Source of the DNA: Alphaproteobacteria bacterium
Lineage (GTDB): Bacteria > Pseudomonadota > Alphaproteobacteria > JAGOMX01
Assembly: GCA_016742295.1 (NCBI GenBank)
Contig: JACVCA010000047.1
Span: 1 to 7,974 of the forward strand
Reading direction: 5' to 3'
Length of the DNA stretch: 7,974 nucleotides
Of this stretch, positions 1 through 6,077 are shown piece after piece (positions within the stretch are counted from its first letter, which is position 1; every line of letters begins with the position of its first letter). The notes below the pieces were generated by a model, which ran no database searches, was not told the origin of the DNA, and worked only from the letters and a program-made list of their open reading frames with translations. The translations under genes and the position numbers were made by a program.

Positions 1-700
1 CTGTTACAATATCATCAATAAAAGTAAAATCCCGCTTCATGTTACCTTGGTTAAATACCTGAATCGGTTTATCGTCAAGGATAGCTTTGGCAAAGAGATA
101 AGCTGACATATCTGGCCGTCCCCAAGGCCCATAAACTGTAAAAAAACGCAGGCCTGTTGATGGAATTTGATAAAGATGCGTATAAACTTGTGACATCAGC
201 TCGTCAGCTTTTTTTGTAGCACTATAAAGTGAAACCGGTGAGTCCGTCCGGTCTTGGACTGAAAAAGGCGAATTTTTATTACTCCCATAAACTGATGATG
301 AACTTGCATACACCAAATGTTTAAAATTTTGGCGGTAGCGACAGAGTTCTAAGATTACCAAATGCCCTAATAAATTTGAATGCACATAAGCAAAAGGATT
401 GATAAGTGAATAGCGTACGCCTGCTTGGGCAGCGAGATGAATAATTTGATCAATGTCAGGGTAATGGTCCCAGATTTTAGTCATCTCAAGACGGTCGGCA
501 ATATCAACCTTATGAAAGACAAAATTGGTAAAGGCCTGAAGCTGATTTAGGCGGGCGTGTTTAAGGTTGACGTCGTAGTAGTCATTCAGGTTATCAATAC
601 CTATGACATTGTAGCCTGCTTTTAACAAGACTTGACTGACATGATAACCAATAAAGCCTGCAGCTCCCGTAACCATAATCGATTGTTTGGACTTTAACAT
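1..700 (-). CDS. UDP-glucuronate 4-epimerase-like NAD-dependent sugar epimerase (partial, 3' end outside the window)
   Basis: Extended short-chain dehydrogenase that would interconvert UDP-glucuronate and UDP-galacturonate in the cytosol for LPS or capsule synthesis. Seen: 233 codons without a stop from ATG at 700 to the window edge. The Rossmann NAD motif TGAAGFIG is at residues 11-18, DNLNDYYD at 36-43, HLAAQAGVRYS at 88-98, the active-site SSSSVYG at 133-139 and the catalytic YxxxK at Y159/K163. YGPWGRPDMS at 190-199 and RDFTFIDDI at 223-231 are the signatures that favour the glucuronate epimerase (CapI/LspL type) over plain GalE, by family knowledge. Family members are about 320-340 residues, so about 100 C-terminal residues are missing because of the window edge. 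An AAGAGA Shine-Dalgarno-like stretch lies just upstream of the ATG. An ATG at codon 9 is possible but would cut into the first beta strand. The gene follows the transporter by 61 bp with no clear terminator between, so co-transcription is likely. Sugar specificity remains inferred. Confidence 0.9.
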   Translation of the reverse strand, partial: MLKSKQSIMVTGAAGFIGYHVSQVLLKAGYNVIGIDNLNDYYDVNLKHARLNQLQAFTNFVFHKVDIADRLEMTKIWDHYPDIDQIIHLAAQAGVRYSLINPFAYVHSNLLGHLVILELCRYRQNFKHLVYASSSSVYGSNKNSPFSVQDRTDSPVSLYSATKKADELMSQVYTHLYQIPSTGLRFFTVYGPWGRPDMSAYLFAKAILDDKPIQVFNQGNMKRDFTFIDDIVT

Positions 701-761
701 TATTCTCTTAAACTTTCTCGCTTATCCAAGCTTTCTAATTCAATCTTAAAAAAAGGGCAAT

Positions 762-2057
762 TTAATTTTTTGTAGCATGGGCTTTTGGGTAGGTCTCATG
801 AATAAAAAGAGACAAAATAAGAGCACCACCAAGACAAATCGGGATTGTGCTTAAAGCTATCCTAAAATCAGTCAAGCTATATAGAGGAATACCATCGGAA
901 AGTAGCTGATTTGAGTTTAAATCAAGAAGCTTACCTACAAGAGGGTGGAACAAGATGCCGCTGGACATCACCACCATATTGATAAATCCAATGACCAGGC
1001 CACTAGCATTGAGGGGAGTAATTTCACATACAGCAGCGAAACATAGGCATTGAGCCGGAAAAAAGAATCCGGCAAGAAAAAAGAGCACGTACATTAAAAC
1101 AAGCGGGATACCAGGAATAAAGAAAATCACACAATAAATCAAGAGAGTAGTAAGGGCTCCCAAAATCAAGGGTATTTTTCGGCTTTCAAGGCTGTCAGAC
1201 AAGAGGGCAAACATAGGGCTTCCACACGCGATACCTACAAAAAGTGAGGATACAACAGGGGCTGCAAATTTTTCATCGATAAGATAAACCTTCTGAATAA
1301 ATGGTACCCCCCAAAGATCTCCTAAGATGGTAAGGGGCACATACATTAACATAGCATAAATTCCAAGCAGCCAGACTTGCTGGTAAAAGATAACACATTT
1401 AATCCCTTCAAGAAACCTGATTGTTTCATTTTTTCCGTCATTAAACAGTTTTTCTGGAAGATGAGGAGGGGTATTTCTCGCAGTAATGAAGATTAACGAT
1501 CCTATTACCCCTCCTACAATACCGATAATAATCATCGATTTCCGCCATCCAATATAATCAATCAAGAATTCTAGAGGAAGACCTCCTGTCGCGGCTCCTA
1601 CAGTGCCGAGTGTCATGGTAAAACCAATCACTTTACCCAATTGTTGAGGTCTAAACCATAACGTTCCAAGCTTTAAAATCCCCAGCCAACCACAGGCAGA
1701 ACCGAGTCCCATCATGAAACGCGCAACAGAGGCAGAGGTTGCATCGTTGGTCGTTGAAAAAATAAAGCAGGCGCCTGCGCATACAAAACCGGCGAAGGAA
1801 AGGATGGAACCCGGTCCAAATCTATCCATAAGCGCGCCCATAGGAATTTGCATCCCTGCGTAGGCATAATAATAAAATGCCACGATAATGCTTAATGCAG
1901 TTGCATCAATAGCAAATGCTTGCATTAAATCTTCAGTCATAACATTAGGAGAGACGCGGATAATATATTGGTAGCAATAAAAGAGGGCTGCACAAGCCCA
2001 CACCATCCAAGCTTTGATGCCCCCTAAGGTATTATTGTGTGTTGGTTTATAAGTCAT
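762..2057 (-). CDS. Major facilitator superfamily (MFS) transporter, 431 aa
   Basis: Inner-membrane secondary transporter with the length and hydrophobicity of a 12-helix MFS protein. Seen: a first helix around AWMVWACAALFYCYQY, then a conserved-looking YIIRVSPNVM segment. The loop 2-3 motif A variant GALMDRFGPGS is at residues 74-84, counted from the ATG at 2057. A degenerate second-half counterpart, LLSDSLESRK, lies in the middle of the protein. A hydrophilic central loop (TPPHLPEKLFNDGKNE) divides two six-helix halves. The frame stays open to a TTG at 2120, but the 21 extra residues are polar and unlike the family, so ATG 2057 is preferred. A purine-rich AGGGG sits only 2 bp before it, closer than usual. 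The YxYQYIxRVxP pattern recalls MFS proteins of intracellular gammaproteobacteria and alphaproteobacteria (memory of the family, not a search). The substrate cannot be read from sequence; metabolite uptake from a host is one possibility. The epimerase follows on the same strand. Confidence 0.9.
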   Translation of the reverse strand: MTYKPTHNNTLGGIKAWMVWACAALFYCYQYIIRVSPNVMTEDLMQAFAIDATALSIIVAFYYYAYAGMQIPMGALMDRFGPGSILSFAGFVCAGACFIFSTTNDATSASVARFMMGLGSACGWLGILKLGTLWFRPQQLGKVIGFTMTLGTVGAATGGLPLEFLIDYIGWRKSMIIIGIVGGVIGSLIFITARNTPPHLPEKLFNDGKNETIRFLEGIKCVIFYQQVWLLGIYAMLMYVPLTILGDLWGVPFIQKVYLIDEKFAAPVVSSLFVGIACGSPMFALLSDSLESRKIPLILGALTTLLIYCVIFFIPGIPLVLMYVLFFLAGFFFPAQCLCFAAVCEITPLNASGLVIGFINMVVMSSGILFHPLVGKLLDLNSNQLLSDGIPLYSLTDFRIALSTIPICLGGALILSLFIHETYPKAHATKN

Positions 2058-2122
2058 GGCCCCTACATTCGAGCTCGAATAATTTCTTCGAAAATGAAGG
2101 CAATAAAGAAGTCTTTCCAATC

Positions 2123-2151
2123 ATTATTGAAACCACGCGCTATGTTCTAAA
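2123..2151 (-). promoter_or_regulatory. Candidate sigma70-type promoter for the MFS gene
   Basis: Read on the minus strand, TTTAGA (2151-2146, 4 of 6 matches to TTGACA) is followed after 17 bp by AATAAT (2128-2123, 5 of 6 matches to TATAAT). Transcription would start near 2116, leaving a leader of roughly 60 nt before ATG 2057. AT-rich DNA yields such matches by chance, so support is moderate. Confidence 0.4.
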
Positions 2152-2251
2152 TATCATGATCTGGGGCGATCGTAGCGTATGGGAAAATGCCTGTACAGCC
2201 TTTTTTTAAGGGAATGTTTCTCTTAATTTAAATGACGATGCTACGAAGTAA

Positions 2252-2280
2252 TTGCTCTCTGTTTAAAATTATATTATTAT
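2252..2280 (+). promoter_or_regulatory. Candidate sigma70-type promoter for the patatin-like gene
   Basis: TTGCTC (2252-2257, weak -35 box) and TATTAT (2275-2280, 5 of 6 matches to the -10 consensus) are separated by 17 bp. The predicted start near 2287 gives a leader of about 30 nt before the ATG at 2319. It is divergent from the MFS promoter candidate and about 100 bp away from it. Confidence 0.4.
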
Positions 2281-2318
2281 CGAAAAGAGTCATATAAATA
2301 AAAGATAAAGAATAAAAT

Positions 2319-3476
2319 ATGAAAATTTTCTTTAAAGTTCTCCTCATCTGTTTTCTGATACAACCTGTGCTAGCAAGTGAAGAGTGTGATTCTTCTTCCA
2401 AAACTGTGCGAGTTCTTGCAATCGATGGGGGCGGTGTCAAAGATATCATTCCTGCCTTACATTTAAAAAGACTAGAGGAACTTGTAGAAGGGCCGTTAGC
2501 AGAGACTTTTGATCTGATCGCAGGTACTTCCGGGGGTGGACTCTTAAGCTTAGGACTTACGCATGAATTTTCTGCTTCCCAGCTCATAGATATGTTTGAA
2601 AGTGATATGCAGTCGATCTTTGAAACTTCAAAATGGTCTAGCCTATGGTCTCTTGGGGGACTCCTTTCACGACGTTATTCTGAGGGACCGTTAGAACAGT
2701 CTCTCAAAAAGCAATTTGAGGACTCCTTATTCAGTAAATGTATCGTTCCTACATTGATTACAAGTTATGATATAAAGGCTGGAAAGCCTTATTTTTTTAA
2801 AAGTTGGCGTGCAAAAGCTGACGATAGATATAATTTTTACAAGTGGCAGGTTGGTCGTGCAACCAGTGCAGCTCCAACGTATCTTCCAGCGGCATCTTTT
2901 AAAAGCCAGGCAGGGGAAGAGTTTGATTTTATAGATGGAGGGGTTGTGATCAATAATCCAACTCTTGCTGCTGTTGCTGAAGCAAAAATTCTTTTCCCAA
3001 AGGCGACTGATTTTCTTATTGTTTCTTTGGGGACAGGAGCAACCCCTCAATCCTTGTCTGAAAGCAGTCTAAAGAATGGAGGAGATCTCGCTTATGCTCG
3101 CCCCATAACTGGCCTCATGATGAGTGGGGCTAATATAATCACAGATTATCAAATGACAGCTCTTTATCCTGCTATTGATGGAAAGCAAAGATACTTTCGT
3201 TTCCAACCCTATGTACCTGTAGAGTGTGCAGCATTAGATAACGCTGAAAATGACAATATCAATGCGCTTAAAGCAATTGCTCTTAAAAGCATCGAAGAAA
3301 ATGATGAAAAATTGCAAATTATTGCTGATGAACTTAAGCAGCCTAGGTTTTATAGTCATAAGGACCTAAGACTTACAAGTTTACAGACTGTCGACAAACA
3401 TAGTATGAAAAAAGCATTTCTTTCGAAAGATGAATCTGTTGATGTTGATGAAAGTTTTGTAATTGTGGATAAGTAG
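2319..3476 (+). CDS. Secreted patatin-like phospholipase, 385 aa
   Basis: Patatin-fold lipid acyl hydrolase using a Ser-Asp dyad, probably acting on phospholipids outside the cytoplasm. Seen: N-terminal signal peptide (MKIFFK, hydrophobic 7-19, likely cleavage VLA|SE after residue 19). The oxyanion loop DGGGVKDIIP is at 36-45, the nucleophile elbow GTSGG at 69-73 with Ser71, and the catalytic Asp206 is in DGG (206-208). SAAPTYLPA at 183-191 and SLGTG at 236-240 are typical of bacterial patatins. Odd: the family's usual DGGGxR/KG loop has Asp42 where Gly is expected. The C-terminal part after about residue 340 is polar and acidic and not recognisable. The Shine-Dalgarno signal is weak (AAAGA stretches), but the signal peptide fixes the ATG start. 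It stands alone between a divergent MFS gene and a gene-poor spacer. Patatins of this kind serve as effectors in Rickettsia (Pat1/Pat2) and Legionella (VipD); a similar role here is inference. Confidence 0.92.
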   Translation: MKIFFKVLLICFLIQPVLASEECDSSSKTVRVLAIDGGGVKDIIPALHLKRLEELVEGPLAETFDLIAGTSGGGLLSLGLTHEFSASQLIDMFESDMQSIFETSKWSSLWSLGGLLSRRYSEGPLEQSLKKQFEDSLFSKCIVPTLITSYDIKAGKPYFFKSWRAKADDRYNFYKWQVGRATSAAPTYLPAASFKSQAGEEFDFIDGGVVINNPTLAAVAEAKILFPKATDFLIVSLGTGATPQSLSESSLKNGGDLAYARPITGLMMSGANIITDYQMTALYPAIDGKQRYFRFQPYVPVECAALDNAENDNINALKAIALKSIEENDEKLQIIADELKQPRFYSHKDLRLTSLQTVDKHSMKKAFLSKDESVDVDESFVIVDK

Positions 3477-3790
3477 GCGTTAAGCCATTGAAAAAAACGA
3501 TGCATTTTCATAATTAAGGCTTGACTTGTTCATGAATACCCTTAAGATAACTGCAAAACTTAAAGGTGAACAAGGTAAGACGGATAAATAGATAAACCTC
3601 TAAAGCTAAATGGAAAAACAGACCTAATAATAGGGCTGGCTTCATATATTTTACGATCATATTGTCTAAACAGCTACCTTTAAAAAATAGGTAGTCCAAA
3701 AATCTTCATAATTTTTTGCTTCTCATTTGGTACAGAATAGAGCTTGAAATTAATGCGTTGTGTATAATGTATTATGGAAAATTACGATAA

Positions 3791-3973
3791 TTAACCCTAC
3801 TGCTTTTGCTGATTGCATGTCTGCGGGATCGTACTGATGATATTATAGAATCTAGCTTATTTATTTTTATCAACTTTATACCTGCAGAGAGAAAAGGTAA
3901 AACTTTACAAGCTTTACTCTGTCCTTATAACGACTCAAAACAATTTTTAGAAACAGCTGATATATATGGGTAA
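3791..3973 (+). pseudogene. Possible gene remnant: 60-codon open frame without ATG
   Basis: The plus-strand frame is open for 60 codons between TAA at 3788 and TAA at 3971 but contains no ATG; a TTG at 3806 is the only common alternative start. The conceptual peptide begins with a hydrophobic run (TLLLLLIACL) followed by a mixed hydrophilic part ending KQFLETADIYG. A short ATG frame at 3774 (MENYDN, then stop) lies just upstream in another frame, as expected if a frameshift had broken a gene. A perfect TATAAT (3763-3768) precedes it, and a terminator-like hairpin follows 22 bp after the stop. The product is not recognised. Chance is a serious alternative in AT-rich DNA. Confidence 0.25.
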
Positions 3974-3994
3974 AATTGTTTATTGATGGTTCCT

Positions 3995-4020
3995 GAAAGC
4001 ATAAACGAGCTTTTTCTTTT
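3995..4020 (+). terminator. Weak intrinsic terminator-like hairpin
   Basis: AAAGC (3996-4000) pairs with GCTTT (4009-4013) around an 8-nt loop. The G3995-T4014 wobble extends the stem, and the hairpin runs into TTCTTTT. The stem is short with only two G-C pairs. It would close a transcript starting near the TATAAT at 3763. Confidence 0.3.
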
Positions 4021-4186
4021 CAAAATGATAATAAAATAGAGTATTTCGCATAAAGATCTGATATAGTAGTCTTCAGATTTAACGAGGTAGCATTAAAAAC
4101 AAAAGATTTGAGGGTGTTTTAAAGGGTTAAACTCATTAAAATTCCATCAGAGTTTTGTTAAAAATAATTGTTTACCACACAACATG

Positions 4187-4191
4187 AAGGA
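4187..4191 (+). promoter_or_regulatory. Ribosome binding site deciding the cspA start
   Basis: AAGGA with a 6-bp spacer to ATG 4198. It selects the 67-residue form over the longer TTG-initiated frame. Confidence 0.8.
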
Positions 4192-4197
4192 AAGAGT

Positions 4198-4401
4198 ATG
4201 GCACAAGGGACTGTTAAATGGTTCAATCCCACAAAGGGATATGGCTTTATTGCAGCAGATGATGGTGGGGATGATGTATTCGTACATATGTCTGCAGTTG
4301 AGGCTGCGGGTCTTCATACATTATCTGAAGGGCAAAAAGTTCAATATGAACTAGAAAGTCAAAAAGGCAAAGTGTTCGCTGGACAAATTGTTGCATGTTA
4401 A
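4198..4401 (+). CDS. cspA: Cold-shock protein, CspA family (67 aa)
   Basis: Single cold-shock domain (OB fold) that binds single-stranded RNA and DNA and melts RNA secondary structure; cytoplasmic. Seen: a full-length domain starting [18 protein letters not shown]. The RNP1 motif KGYGFI is at residues 13-18, the RNP2 motif VFVHM at 27-31, and the conserved GQKVQYE is near 46-52. The length is typical of the family (65-70 aa). The start is fixed by AAGGA at 4187-4191, six bases before ATG 4198; an in-frame TTG at 4168 would add 10 residues foreign to the family. It is monocistronic by context: a 721-bp spacer upstream, and strong inverted repeats downstream. CspA messages often have long structured leaders, but no E. 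coli-type cold box was recognised here. Whether this copy is cold-induced or constitutive cannot be told. Confidence 0.97.
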   Translation: MAQGTVKWFNPTKGYGFIAADDGGDDVFVHMSAVEAAGLHTLSEGQKVQYELESQKGKVFAGQIVAC

Positions 4402-4411
4402 TTTGGATATG

Positions 4412-4445
4412 AGTGCTTTTTTGATACTTTAATTAAAAAAGCACT
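4412..4445. repeat. Perfect 11-bp inverted repeat 11 bp after the cspA stop
   Basis: AGTGCTTTTTT (4412-4422) and AAAAAAGCACT (4435-4445) are exact reverse complements around a 12-nt loop. The arm polarity is opposite to a classical intrinsic terminator: the T-run is in the first arm, and no T-run follows the second. It is therefore better read as a stable 3' hairpin of the cspA message, possibly a processing barrier. Termination is still possible. Confidence 0.75.
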
Positions 4446-4455
4446 ACAATACGCT

Positions 4456-4538
4456 ATACACCTCTTTTAGTTTAAGATGTGGCAAAATTTCCTAGAAATT
4501 TATGATGTTCACTATCTCTTAAAATAAAAGAGGTATAT
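4456..4538. repeat. Imperfect 22-bp inverted repeat (20 of 22 paired) enclosing a 7-bp hairpin
   Basis: The left arm 4456-4477 matches the reverse complement of the right arm 4517-4538 at 20 of 22 positions; the core CCTCTTTTA is exact. Between the arms lies AAATTTC (4485-4491), a 3-nt loop and GAAATTT (4495-4501), a perfect 7-bp hairpin. The 83-bp unit could be a structured RNA segment or a small palindromic repeat element. No target duplication is evident and no second copy exists in the window. Confidence 0.7.
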
Positions 4539-4713
4539 TTTCTTATAAAACCCTCCTTGTTATAAAGCAGGGATGTCCGTCTATTTATTATTTCCTTTCA
4601 TACCCCTTATTCATCATTAATTATGATTATGAAGTTTGTTATTCTTGAGCTAAAAATATCTTGTTTACGTAATGATGCTTCTTCTTGTGTACAGGTGAGG
4701 CTAAGTTTATGAT

Positions 4714-5364
4714 GTGTCATCAATTACAATGCAAAGAGCTGTTACGATAATGTCAAAATCATATGACCTGAAGCTTCATAGGCCTCCTCAAAATTTAAGT
4801 GACAGGATCGCGCTTACGCTCGTCAAATTCATGCGTTTTTTTGCAGATGCTTTCTTTAAAAAACGCTATGGACACCGTGCAGTTATTTTAGAGACAGTTG
4901 CTGCAATTCCAGGAATGGTTGGCGGGATGCTGATGCATTTAAAGTGTCTAAGGCGGATTGAGGATGATCACGGATGGATTAAGGAGTTACTTGATGAAGC
5001 AGAAAATGAGCGCATGCATCTTATGACCTTCATCCATATAGCTCAGCCAAATGCCTTTGAGCGCTTCATCATTATCGTTGCCCAATTTGTATTTATCACT
5101 CTTTATGTTATGCTATATATAGGCTCATCTCGGACCGCTCATCGTTTGGTAGGGTATCTCGAAGAGGAGGCTGTTATTAGTTATACACAATATTTGAAAG
5201 AAGTCGATTCAGGACAGATAGATAATATCGAAGCCCCTCAAATTGCCAAGACTTATTGGAATCTTCCTGATCATGCAAAGCTTAGTGATTTGATCGTTGT
5301 GGTGCGTGAAGATGAATGCAAGCATCGTGATATTAATCATCATTTTGCAGAATTGCTGACTTAA
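4714..5364 (+). CDS. aox: Alternative oxidase, di-iron ubiquinol:oxygen oxidoreductase (216 aa)
   Basis: Cyanide-insensitive terminal oxidase that transfers electrons from ubiquinol to O2 without pumping protons; a monotopic inner-membrane protein. Seen: the complete di-iron core. E60 is in RAVILETVAAIPGMVGGM, E99 and H102 in AENERMHLMTF, E150 in GYLEEEAVISY, and E201 and H204 in REDECKHRDINH. The conserved Y157 near the metal site is also present. The match to plant and protist enzymes is close over residues 54-212. The length suits bacterial forms that lack a mitochondrial presequence and the plant regulatory cysteine region. Odd: the last motif is REDECKHRD where RADEAHHRD is usual; the iron ligands are kept. 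The start is uncertain: GTG 4714 (GGTGAGG about 13 bp upstream), ATG 4729 or ATG 4750 (AGAG upstream). Residues 1-12 look dispensable. The stop at 4702 bounds the frame. It stands apart from other respiratory genes here. Confidence 0.95.
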   Translation: MSSITMQRAVTIMSKSYDLKLHRPPQNLSDRIALTLVKFMRFFADAFFKKRYGHRAVILETVAAIPGMVGGMLMHLKCLRRIEDDHGWIKELLDEAENERMHLMTFIHIAQPNAFERFIIIVAQFVFITLYVMLYIGSSRTAHRLVGYLEEEAVISYTQYLKEVDSGQIDNIEAPQIAKTYWNLPDHAKLSDLIVVVREDECKHRDINHHFAELLT

Positions 5365-5372
5365 GTAGACAA

Positions 5373-5397
5373 TAAATATAAGCCATTGCTTTATTTA
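5373..5397 (+). terminator. Weak terminator hairpin after the alternative oxidase gene
   Basis: TAAATA (5373-5378) and AAGC (5380-5383) pair with GCTT (5388-5391) and TATTTA (5392-5397), with a single bulged T and a CATT loop, beginning 8 bp after the stop. Only two G-C pairs and no clean T-run follow, so termination strength is doubtful. Confidence 0.35.
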
Positions 5398-5447
5398 AAA
5401 ATTATTGATGAATTCTGACCGGATCCTTTCATGGGCCGTAATCACCA

Positions 5448-5461
5448 TATAGGGCCCTATA
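5448..5461. repeat. 14-bp perfect palindrome
   Basis: TATAGGGCCCTATA is its own reverse complement and includes a GC-rich GGGCCC core in AT-rich surroundings. It lies 92 bp before the next gene and 2 bp before the operator-like repeat. It may be a protein-binding site. Confidence 0.6.
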
Positions 5462-5463
5462 GA

Positions 5464-5489
5464 TACCTTATAGTTCAAGTAATAAGGTA
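5464..5489. promoter_or_regulatory. Operator-like inverted repeat upstream of the membrane-protein gene
   Basis: TACCTTAT (5464-5471) and ATAAGGTA (5482-5489) are perfect 8-bp reverse complements separated by 10 bp, a geometry suited to a dimeric repressor. The site lies 63 bp before ATG 5553, where a promoter would be expected, although no good -35/-10 pair was found. As RNA it would form an AU-rich hairpin. The regulator is unknown. Confidence 0.4.
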
Positions 5490-5540
5490 ACTTAAAAAGC
5501 AACCTTAATAGTCTAATTAATTTACATGAAATTAAGAATT

Positions 5541-5547
5541 AAGGAGG
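5541..5547 (+). promoter_or_regulatory. Strong Shine-Dalgarno deciding the membrane-protein start
   Basis: AAGGAGG matches the consensus fully and sits 5 bp before ATG 5553. It rules out the upstream in-frame ATG at 5526. Confidence 0.85.
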
Positions 5548-5552
5548 AGATC

Positions 5553-6077
5553 ATGAAGAGTATAAAAAGCGATTTCATTCAAAATCTTCAGAATTATGTT
5601 CACATTCAAAACGAAGATGACCGTAACTTTGCATTTGAACAGTATAAAGTATTGGCTGACTCTCTTAATAATATGAATCAGGTACGTGAAAATTCAAATA
5701 ATTTCTGGACCACTTTAAATTCTCTCCTAATCTCCAGTATAGCTTATCTAAGGAGCCTGGAAAACGTTTCGCAAGGGCAGCATACTTTTTTAGTGTGGAG
5801 TGTTCTTATTTTAGGTTGCTTTTTAGCTGGCTCTTGGATTAGATCTCTCTTATCAATTAAGGCTTCAATTGATATTTGCTATAATTTGTTAATAGAAATA
5901 GAGAAATACCTTCCTGCAAAAATTTTTACGATAAGGGTAGCATCTTTACATCGTCTTGCAGATAAAGGCTCTCTGACCTTAAAAGAAATGTTAGTTCCTT
6001 GTTTATTTCTTCTTGGCTATACTATTTTTGCAATTATAATAATCTATTTTCCCCATACAATTCTTGAAGCGACTTAA
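5553..6077 (+). CDS. Small three-helix membrane protein, RipA-family/SLATT-like (174 aa)
   Basis: Function not established. Seen: a polar, helix-prone N-terminus (1-49) containing FEQYKVLADSLN and NQVRENSNNFW, then three hydrophobic segments at about 50-68, 78-98 and 146-167. A cytoplasmic-looking stretch, SIKASIDICYNLLIEIEKYLP (101-121), sits between the second and third. The pattern of a YK...RxxxNxFxxxLN helix entry, W-rich second helix and EIExxLP motif resembles proteins annotated as RipA-family octameric membrane proteins. It also resembles SLATT-type two-helix membrane proteins, some of which are effectors in nucleotide-signalled defence systems. This is family memory, not a search. 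The start is set by AAGGAGG (5541-5547), five bases before ATG 5553; the in-frame ATG 5526 lacks a ribosome site. It appears monocistronic with its own palindromic upstream region. No nucleotidyltransferase or SLOG partner lies nearby, so a defence role is unsupported here. Confidence 0.85.
   Translation: MKSIKSDFIQNLQNYVHIQNEDDRNFAFEQYKVLADSLNNMNQVRENSNNFWTTLNSLLISSIAYLRSLENVSQGQHTFLVWSVLILGCFLAGSWIRSLLSIKASIDICYNLLIEIEKYLPAKIFTIRVASLHRLADKGSLTLKEMLVPCLFLLGYTIFAIIIIYFPHTILEAT

Larger units (their letters stand above)
3477..4197 (+). other. 721-bp gene-poor spacer between the patatin-like gene and cspA
   Basis: I see no convincing gene here. Just after the patatin stop there is a nested pair of weak repeats: AAGCC (3483-3487) with GGCTT further on, and inside it TGAAAA/TTTTCA. 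These may end the patatin transcript, but there is no U-run. A hydrophobic minus-strand frame at about 3514-3699 has only a TTG start, or an ATG at 3660 without a ribosome site, and is probably chance. The stretch 3763-4020 carries a possible remnant or small transcript, listed separately. The last 100 bp before cspA are AT-rich and would hold its promoter and leader; I cannot place boxes with confidence, although TATAGT at 4062-4067 is a possible -10. Confidence 0.6.
4402..4713 (+). other. 312-bp spacer between cspA and the alternative oxidase, rich in inverted repeats
   Basis: No gene is seen. It holds the 11-bp perfect inverted repeat just after cspA, the 22-bp imperfect inverted repeat with an inner hairpin, and a small stem at 4551-4572. 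That last stem has CCCT/AGGG and CTT/AAG separated by a C-C mismatch. On the minus strand it is followed by TTTT, so it could only be a terminator for leftward transcription. The palindrome TTACGTAA lies at 4665-4672, about 40 bp before the oxidase start. No promoter with good boxes could be placed for the oxidase gene. Confidence 0.6.

Noticed and set aside
2228..2587. 119-codon minus-strand frame across the patatin gene start
   Set aside because: It is antisense to the clear patatin coding sequence and its signal peptide, with serine-rich low-complexity translation and no family resemblance.
2727..3050. 107-codon minus-strand frame inside the patatin gene
   Set aside because: It is antisense to the catalytic Asp region of the patatin and its translation shows no recognisable domain.
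3514..3699. 61-codon hydrophobic minus-strand frame, possible small membrane protein or toxin
   Set aside because: It needs a TTG start, or ATG 3660/3645 without a Shine-Dalgarno signal. Hydrophobic runs are common in AT-rich non-coding DNA, and no antitoxin-like partner is present.
4168..4197. N-terminal extension of the cold-shock protein from TTG 4168
   Set aside because: The strong AAGGA site and family length both point to ATG 4198.
5410..5457. Cluster of restriction sites (GAATTC, GGATCC, GGGCCC) suggesting a cloning linker or vector junction
   Set aside because: The sites are separated by ordinary AT-rich sequence and flanked by coherent chromosomal context; most likely coincidence.
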